A DNA stretch of 9,383 bases from JBLHKE01 sp047619485. GTDB lineage: Bacteria > Verrucomicrobiota > Verrucomicrobiia > Verrucomicrobiales > DEV007. Shown piece by piece: positions 1 to 6,500 of this stretch. The position numbers were made by a program, and so were the translations under genes. The stretch is from assembly GCA_047619485.1 (NCBI GenBank), contig JBLHKE010000280.1, positions 1 to 9,383 on the forward strand. The letters run 5' to 3'. The notes under the pieces were generated by a model that was not told where the DNA came from, searched no databases, and saw nothing but the letters and a program-made list of their open reading frames with translations. The stretch's first letter is position 1; every line of letters begins with the position of its first letter.

Positions 1-16
1 TACGAGTCTTGCGCAT
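1..16 (-). CDS. Start of a leftward gene, possibly a REP-associated (Y1-type) transposase
   Basis: Only the first five codons lie in the window: ATG CGC AAG ACT CGT, read leftward from position 16, giving MRKTR. The start is supported by an AAGGA Shine-Dalgarno motif (minus strand, 25-29) with eight bases between it and the ATG, the best ribosome binding site in this window. From family knowledge, many Verrucomicrobiota and Planctomycetota transposases of the Y1/REP-associated tyrosine type begin MRKxR followed by a stretch leading to YHC or YHV. The repeat cluster with a perfect palindrome immediately upstream (64-218) fits that kind of gene, because such transposases are usually flanked by the short palindromes they act on. 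Five residues cannot identify a protein, so the start codon is fairly secure and the function is a guess from context. Confidence 0.35.
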
Positions 17-24
17 TTCTCAAA

Positions 25-29
25 TCCTT
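25..29 (-). promoter_or_regulatory. Ribosome binding site AAGGA of the left-edge gene
   Basis: On the minus strand AAGGA is followed by eight bases and then ATG (16-14). The spacing is within the usual range, and this is what supports calling a gene start at the very edge of the window. Confidence 0.45.
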
Positions 30-63
30 GTTCAAAACAGCAATTTCAGCAAGCCTTTTCTAT

Positions 64-82
64 CAAAGGGACTGTCCCTTTG
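64..82. repeat. Perfect 9-bp inverted repeat, REP-like hairpin
   Basis: CAAAGGGAC and GTCCCTTTG are exact reverse complements separated by one base. In single-stranded DNA or RNA this would fold with a seven-pair stem and a small loop. It is the only complete palindrome in the cluster. The other copies keep only the right arm. Confidence 0.6.
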
Positions 83-218
83 AATTGCGTCCCTTTGAAT
101 TGTCCGTCCCTTTGAATTGTCCCTTTGAATTTCTTTGAATTTTTGAATTAGTCCGTCCCTTTGAATTAGTCCCTTTGAATTGTTAAAGTGCTGTCCCTTT
201 GAAGTGCTCTTTGAAGTG
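64..218. repeat. Cluster of GTCCCTTTGAA repeats with a founding palindrome
   Basis: The core GTCCCTTTGAA occurs seven times in the same orientation, starting at 74, 89, 106, 119, 155, 169 and 193. Most copies continue as TT or TTA, and the last continues as GTG. Decayed copies lie between 131 and 150 (CTTTGAAT, TTTTGAATTA) and at 207-218 (CTCTTTGAAGTG). The first copy is the right arm of a perfect inverted repeat: CAAAGGGAC (64-72), one central T, then GTCCCTTTG (74-82). The spacing is irregular (13 to 36 bases), so this is neither a clean tandem array nor a CRISPR. It looks like a REP-type palindrome whose right arm was amplified by slippage or repeated insertion. The adjacent left-edge gene may be the associated transposase. 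Confidence 0.7.
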
Positions 219-280
219 AAACGTTAAAGCACCCCACGCGAATCTAGTTGTGTTGCGAGGTCGATCGAGGGTGATTTTGA

Positions 281-296
281 CCCTGGTGGATCAGGG
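281..296. repeat. Small dyad CCCTG-N6-CAGGG
   Basis: CCCTG (281-285) and CAGGG (292-296) are reverse complements around GTGGAT. With a single-base bulge the stem extends to GA/TC. On the minus strand the stem is followed by AAAATC and not by a T-run, so a terminator role is not supported. Confidence 0.3.
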
Positions 297-348
297 CTCA
301 CACGCGTGCGGCACGGCGCACTAACATATCAATGATGCAGATTTTCCC

Positions 349-364
349 TGTGGAGTTTTCCACA
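349..364. repeat. Hairpin TGTGGA-GTTT-TCCACA
   Basis: A perfect six-pair stem surrounds a four-base loop. The right half TTTTCCACA also fits the relaxed DnaA-box consensus TTWTNCACA. With only one such box in sight, the simpler reading is a chance match within a hairpin. Confidence 0.35.
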
Positions 365-380
365 CCGTTGAGTGTTTCTG

Positions 381-414
381 ACCCCGGCGTCTCTAGGCGC
401 CTATCGGACGGGGT
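381..414. repeat. Imperfect inverted repeat ACCCCG...CGGGGT
   Basis: The outer arms ACCCCG (381-386) and CGGGGT (409-414) are exact reverse complements. Inside them GGCG (386-389) can pair with CGCC (398-401). It lies about 90 bases beyond the stop of the large gene, so it would be in the 3' part of that transcript. No T-run follows on the minus strand. Confidence 0.35.
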
Positions 415-433
415 TAGATGGGGCAGCATTCGT

Positions 434-475
434 GGCGACTAAAAGTCGCCGCTACGGATTGCGCTCGTGACGAGC
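434..475. repeat. Bipartite hairpin element (possible REP-type) after the large gene
   Basis: The first hairpin is GGCGACT (434-440), loop AAA, AGTCGCC (444-450), a perfect seven-pair stem. Outer CGT (431-433) and ACG (454-456) could add pairs around a GCT bulge. The second is GCTCG (463-467), loop TGA, CGAGC (471-475). Two strong stems 12 bases apart, starting 30 bases past the stop codon of the large gene, resemble bipartite REP elements that stabilise mRNA ends or reduce read-through. The arms are unrelated to the GTCCCTTTGAA cluster, so this would be a second repeat family. Whether it is repeated in the genome cannot be seen here. Confidence 0.45.
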
Positions 476-504
476 ACGCTTTCTGTCAGGCGATGTCACC
501 GTCC

Positions 505-3500
505 TCAGGGTGCCACTTCGAGTTTGAACAGCCCTGACTTGTTGCGGTTCAGCGACAGGTAGAGCAGGATCTCGCCGTTGTCGTTGATCACCTTGCCGTA
601 GCCGCCCATGCCGCCGCCGGGGTTCGACTGCGCGCCTATTTTGATGTTGCTCACCTTGTGCGACAGGCCGCCAATATCCAGGAGGTCGCCACGGCGCAGC
701 ACCAAGACCGGTGCCACAGCAGCCGAGCTACGCGACAGCCACACGCCGTCGCGTGTCACCGAAGTGGTGTCGCCCGCGTTGAGCACGAAAGTCCCCAGGT
801 AGACGATCCCGCCGACATTGTTGCAGTCGTAGTCAAGTAGCGTCCCGTGTATCGCGCCGTCGGTGCTCAGAGCCACATCGCCCTCGCGCGCCATCAGGTG
901 CAGCTGGCCGCTGGCCGCGTCCCAGCGCCAGATGCTACCGTCGTTGCTCGAGTTCACCGCCGGCGTCGTCGTCGCATCTTTCAGATAGGCGTAGAAATAC
1001 ACGCTGCCGTCGTCGCAGTTCGAGATCGTCTTGAAACGTGCGAAGGCGGTGACCTGGTTCGCCAGGCACGGGGCCACCGAGCCCTCGCGCGCGATCGCAC
1101 GCACGCTTGTCCCATCGCTCCACCAGATGCCCTCGTTGTTTGAGGTCGAGATCCCGGTGCCTTTAACATTGCCGCGGAATGCCACCGTGCCGGCGCTGTT
1201 CACCGACTCGCCGAGGAACGAACCGAAGGCCACGCTGGTCTCACCTGGTGCGGGGACGCCCTCACGCACCGCTACTTCCATCGTGCCGCCGAGCGGACCG
1301 GCGAAGATCGCCGTGTTGTCGCTGGGGTCGAAGCCGGCGTCCTCCAGCAGGTAGCTGGTGTAGGTGATCTGGTTGTTGTCTGCGCTGGCTACCACCCGCG
1401 CGAAGATCTGGCTGTGGGCGGTCGCCGCGATCGGGGAAGGACTCCCCTCGCGCGCCAGCAGCGTCGTGGTGCCGCCGGTGCTCGTCCGCCACAGGCCTGT
1501 GTCGTCCGCAGCGGTGACGCCACCCACACCGGTTCTCAAGTTCGACACCGTTAGCAGGTCGCCGTCGCTGCTGATCGCCGGCTTGCGCAGCACGCGGAAC
1601 TCGCCCGTCGTCCCGGCCGCCGTCAGGGTGGCGGTGGCCGCGTTGATCACCATGGCGCCATCGTCGAGGAAGTGCCCCGAGCCGAAGCTGGTCGCCGACT
1701 GGAACCCGACCGAGCCGCCGCCGTTGAGTGTCAGATCGGAGAAGGACCCGTAGTTCGAGCCGCCCGGGGCCAGCACCCTGTGCACCGCCAGCGCCGAATC
1801 GATCCCGCCGCTGCGCAGGAACACGCCGCGGTTGTTGATCCCCGCATTCGACATCGAGGCCGAGTAGACGATGTCACCGGCATTGTTGATCGCGCCAGTG
1901 TAGTGCACCGACAAGGTCGAGCCCTCCGGCACCCCCATCGCGCCGCCAGCACCCGGTGCCGCGTCGCCGCGCAGCGTAACCAGTTCGAGCACCCGCGTCC
2001 CCGCGACCGTCTGGATCGCGAAGACGTGCACGAAGAACTTCTCCACGGTGACATTGTTGCTGCCGTCGGTCGCTGTGCAGGTCACCTCGGTGCTGCCGAT
2101 CGGGAAGGCGAAGCTATCGGTTAGCACGCACACCAGCGTCGGGTTCGCATCGACCTTGTCCCAGGCCGTCAAGCCGCCGAAGTTGGCGGTGGCGGTGCCG
2201 CCGGCCGGGGCGTTGAGGAAGAAGTCCTTGGCGCCGCTGATCACCGGGGCGACGTCGTCGATGACGGTAACCTTGAAGGTGTCCTCTGCGAACAGGCCGC
2301 CGCCGTCGGTGGCGCGCACCGTGATGTCGGCGCTGCCGATGAGCGTGCACGGCGTGTTCAGGGTCAGGATGCCGTCGGCGGAGAGGATCGCAGAGGTCTG
2401 CACCAGAGCGGAGCCGGTATTGGACTCGACGCTGTAGGTTAGTTTGTCATCGGCGTCGTCGCCGTCCTCGAAGTGGAGGAACAGCGCCAGGCTTGCGCTC
2501 GGGTTCGAGGTGCGGATGGTGATGCCGAGGATGCCCGGCGGCGTCACCGCGGGGGAGACGAGCACGGTCAACTCGAAGCTGGTGCTGGAGGTCTCGCTGA
2601 CGCTCTCGTTCGGGTCGTCGGTGTCGAGGTCGCCGGTGAGGTCGGCCTGGTCGGTGCACTCGATCTCCATGCCGATGGTGAAGCTGCCGCTGGCGGTGCC
2701 AGTGGCGCTGAGCCCGGCGAGGTCGGCCAGATCGACGATCCAGTCACCGCCGCTGCGCGCGCCGGCGCTGAAGCTGAGGCTGGCGGGGACACCGGTGAGG
2801 GTTGCGGAGCTCGCGCAGGTCTCGCTGCCGTCGGTGTCGGCGCCGAGGGTGACCGACAAGGACAGCGGGATGGCCTCGTCCGCGAGGCCGCTGGCATTGT
2901 CGGCGGCGAGCGTCGGCGGGTCGAGCACCGGTTTGACCTGGATGGTCAGCGTGGCGGTGTCGAGCTCACGCACATCGACCGTGACGGTGGTCGAGGCAAA
3001 GTTCGCCGCACCGTCGGTAATCGTGTAGTTGAAGCTGTCCGGACCGGTGTAGCCGCCGGCCGGGGTGTAGGTCACGGTGCCGTTTCCGTTGTTGACCACG
3101 GAGGCGCCGGCGACGCCGGGCGAGCTCACCACGCTGATCGACAGCGGGTCGCCGTCGGCGTCGATGTCGTTGAGCAGCGGGCTGAAGGTCAGTGAGATGT
3201 CCTTGGCGACGACGATCGAGTCGTCGTTGGCCTGCGTCTGCGAGGAGCTGAAGGCGCCGATGTAGGCGAAGGCGCCGCCGCCGCCAGTGCCCATCGGCAT
3301 CGAGATCTGTGCGAAGGCTTGCCACTGGACGAGGAACTCCTGGGAGGGGCTCGCGCTCGTCGGGAAGGTCAGCACAGTCAGGTCTGGCCGCCCCGGCACG
3401 GTGCGCGTGCTGGCGGGGGCCACGCTCGTCGCCGGCAGCTGCGTCACGGTGACTCCCGCCGACGCCGCCGTGGTCGTCAGCACGTGGATGTCGCCCACCG

Positions 3501-6500
3501 GGTTGGTGGTGCGGAAGCGGAACGTGCCGCGACCGTCGGCGCGCACCGGTGCCACTAGCCCCATCCCCACCTCGGAGTTGCCGGTGTTCTGGTAGACATA
3601 CACCGGCTTGGTCGTCTCGATGAACACCGGGTCGCCCTTCACAAGGGCGAGGGCGTTGAGGTTGATCTGGTAGCGCTGCCCGGCCACCAGCCCCGTCGCC
3701 ACCACCGTCGGCCCGCCATTTTTGTGCGTGATCGTCACGTCGGTCCCGGCCTCGGTCGCCACCACGTCCACGCGGTCGGTCGAGGTCGTGTTGCGCACCA
3801 CTACGTACTCCGTGCCCACCAGCGACACTGGCACCAACTGGTCGATGCCGTTGTCGACGCCTGGCGCAATGCCGCTACCAGTCGTCGTGCCCGAGTTCAC
3901 CACGATCTTCTTGTCGCCCGCCGCCGTAACGTGCGAGCCGGTGATGTCGTTGCTGCTGTAGATGATGTAGGTCTCATACTGCTGCAGGGTCACCGTGACC
4001 GACTGCGATGAGTGTCCCGTCCAGTTCCCGGGCATCAGTGGCCCGGTGTCGAAGGTCACGTCTGTCCCGCCCGCCTCTACGGCCATCACCGAGATGAAGT
4101 TGAACCCGGTCGTGTCGAGGTACTGCCCGACGTAGAAATCGCTGCCCAGCGCGTCGAAGCCCTTGGCGTTGAGGAAGTGCTGGGCGTTGCTGTTTTCCTG
4201 CACCGTCTGCACGTTGACGGCCGCGCCGTCCGACACCACGATCACCCCGGCCTGCTCCACGGTGTTGTAGTTGCCCGTCTGCGCGAGGAGCGGGTTGCCA
4301 TTCATCGCCCGGCGGAACGATGTCCCCGCCGTCACGCTCCACGCCAGCTCCGTCGTGCCAAGGGTCGCGCCTGGCACGCTGCCGGGCACGTTGCGCCCGT
4401 CGGGGAAGATGATCCTGCCGCTCGCCCCGCCCGGATCCTCGGTGGTGATCCACAGCTGGCTGGCCTGCGGCGAGTGGTTGCCGGCAGCGCCGTTGTAGGG
4501 TTTCGGCGGCAGGTAGTGCACCGTGCCGGCCGCGCCCAGGCGCACGTTGACGGTCACCGTCGCGCTGCTGGTGTTGCCGTTGCCGTCGTCGATCTGGTAG
4601 GTGAACGAGTCGAAGCCGCTGAAGCCGGTGCCGGGCGCGTAGTGGATGGTGTTGTTCGGGTTGACGGTGGCGCTGCCGGTGCCGCTGCTCGGCGGCGATG
4701 TCACGCTCGGCGTCAGCGGGTCACCCTGTGGGTCGCTGTCGTTCGCCAGAACCTGGATGTCGATGGCAGTTTCCAGCTGCGTGGCGACGGTGTCGTCGTT
4801 GGCCGTGGTCGGCGGGGCGAAGGTGTTGATGGCGTACTCGACGGTTTCGATGCCGCTGAAGTGCGGGTCCGGGACGTAGCGCACCCGGTTGGAGACCACG
4901 GTGGCGGAGCCGTTCGTTGGCGATGAGGTGATGAGCATCTGGAAGTCAGGCGGCAGCGCCTCGTCGTTGTCGGTGACGTCGATATCGAGCGACATGTCCT
5001 CCATCGTCATCGCCGTGTCGGCGAACAGGCCGATGTCGTCATTGGTGAGCGTACCCGTGCCGCTGGCGACGGCCACCCCGTTGCCGATGTTCAGGGTGAA
5101 GGTGTCTTCGGGTTCGAAGTCGGGATCCCCGTTGACCTGTACGGTTACAGTCTGCGTCTCGCCGCTGGTGCCGGCAAAGGTGAGCGTGCCCGAGTTGGCC
5201 TGGTAGTCGCTTGGGGCGACGGCGGTGCCGTCCGCAGTGGTGAAATCGATGTTGAAGCCGCCGGCGATCTCGAGGCCGGTGTAGGTGACGGTGAACTCCA
5301 ACGCGGTGGTGCCCGAATTGCCCTCGGGCTGGTCGACGGAAGCGACCGTGAACAGCCCGCCAGCCGGCGTGTCGCCTTCGTCGAGCGGGTCGGACCCGTT
5401 GCCATCCTCGACCACATCCGGGAAGCCGTCGCCATCGTCGTCCGGATCGACGTCGTCGGTGAGGCCGTCGCCATCCGTGTCTGGCACCGCCACGTTCACC
5501 GAGGCGGTGTTGTTGGTCTCGTCGAATTCAGAGAAGACGGAAGTCGAGTCTACGTAGACCCAGGCGAGTTCCTGGGTGGCATTGAGCGGTAGGCCGAGGA
5601 TCTCGAGGGAGACGGATTCGCCCTTGGGGATACTCACGGTCTCAGCGCTGCCGATGAGTTGGCCGGAGGTGAAGGGGTTGCCGTCGTAGAACCTGACCAC
5701 GACGTCGTTGGCGTCTTGCAGCGAGTCGGCCGCGCTCTGCAAGGTCATTTGGATGTCCGCTGACACGCCGATGTTGATGTTCGTCGCGGTGAGCGAGGCG
5801 ACGTACAGATCTGAGGCGGAGCCCTGGACATCGATCGTGGTGTTGTTGCTGCTCGTCTTGCTGGATCCGCTGGGTGGGGTGGAGGTCACCTGCAGGCCTA
5901 TCTGGCCGTTGTATTCGGAGTTGTAGGTGAGGCTCGCAGTCACACCAACGGCGGTGTTGCCGGTGGTGTCGAGGGCGGCATCGGCGGCGTCGCCGTAGGT
6001 GCCGTTGCCATCGAGGTCCCAGGCGTAGGCTGTGATCGGATCACCTTCCGGGTCGAAGGACTCGCTGCCATCGAGCTCGATGGTGCCGCCGATCTGGCCG
6101 GCGTAGACGGCTGGCAGCTGCGCGGCCGGGATCGGCACCGCCACCGGGGCGACGTCGGTCTCGACCACGTTGACGACGATGGTGGTGGTCACGTAGTTGA
6201 CCGGGTCAGCGTCGTCACTGATGCGTAGCGTCACCGTGCGCGGGCCGATGGTGTTCCAGCCCGGGGTGACGCTGACGTTCACGCCGTTGGCGTCGGGGCT
6301 ATTCCAATCGACACCGTCGCTGGCGTCTAGGTCCCACAGATACTCCACGATCGAGGCGTTGGAGTCGAGGTGGTAGGAGCCGCTGCCATCGAGAGTGAAG
6401 GCTGCCGGGAAGCGTGAGGACTGGTCTGGCACCGGAGCGATGACGGCGACCGGCAGCGGCTTGGTGACCGATTTCGTCATGATCAGGATCGCGTGAGCAG

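Larger units (their letters stand above)
219..504. other. Non-coding region with several hairpins
   Basis: No convincing open reading frame is present. Besides the hairpins listed separately (281-296, 349-364, 381-414, 434-450, 463-475), the region holds a second copy of GTTAAAG (182-188 and 223-229) that links it to the repeat cluster. It separates the stop of the large gene from the left-edge gene on the same strand. None of the hairpins is followed by a T-run on the minus strand, so no classical Rho-independent terminator for the large gene can be named. Confidence 0.5.

Noticed and set aside
64..218. CRISPR array
   Set aside because: Repeat units are about 11-13 bases, spacing is irregular, and the spaces contain decayed copies and not unique spacers.
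356..364. DnaA box TTTTCCACA, possible origin
   Set aside because: Only one relaxed match, which is explained by the hairpin arm TCCACA. There is no cluster and no replication gene.
219..504. Rho-independent terminator of the giant gene
   Set aside because: Several stems are present, but none is followed by a T-run in the direction of transcription (minus strand).
4012..4926. Plus-strand open frame of 304 codons
   Set aside because: It is antisense to the giant gene, very rich in Arg, Gly, Val and His from high GC, and shows no domain pattern. Its openness follows from the GC-rich codon positions of the real gene. The same holds for the other long antisense frames between 608 and 7734.
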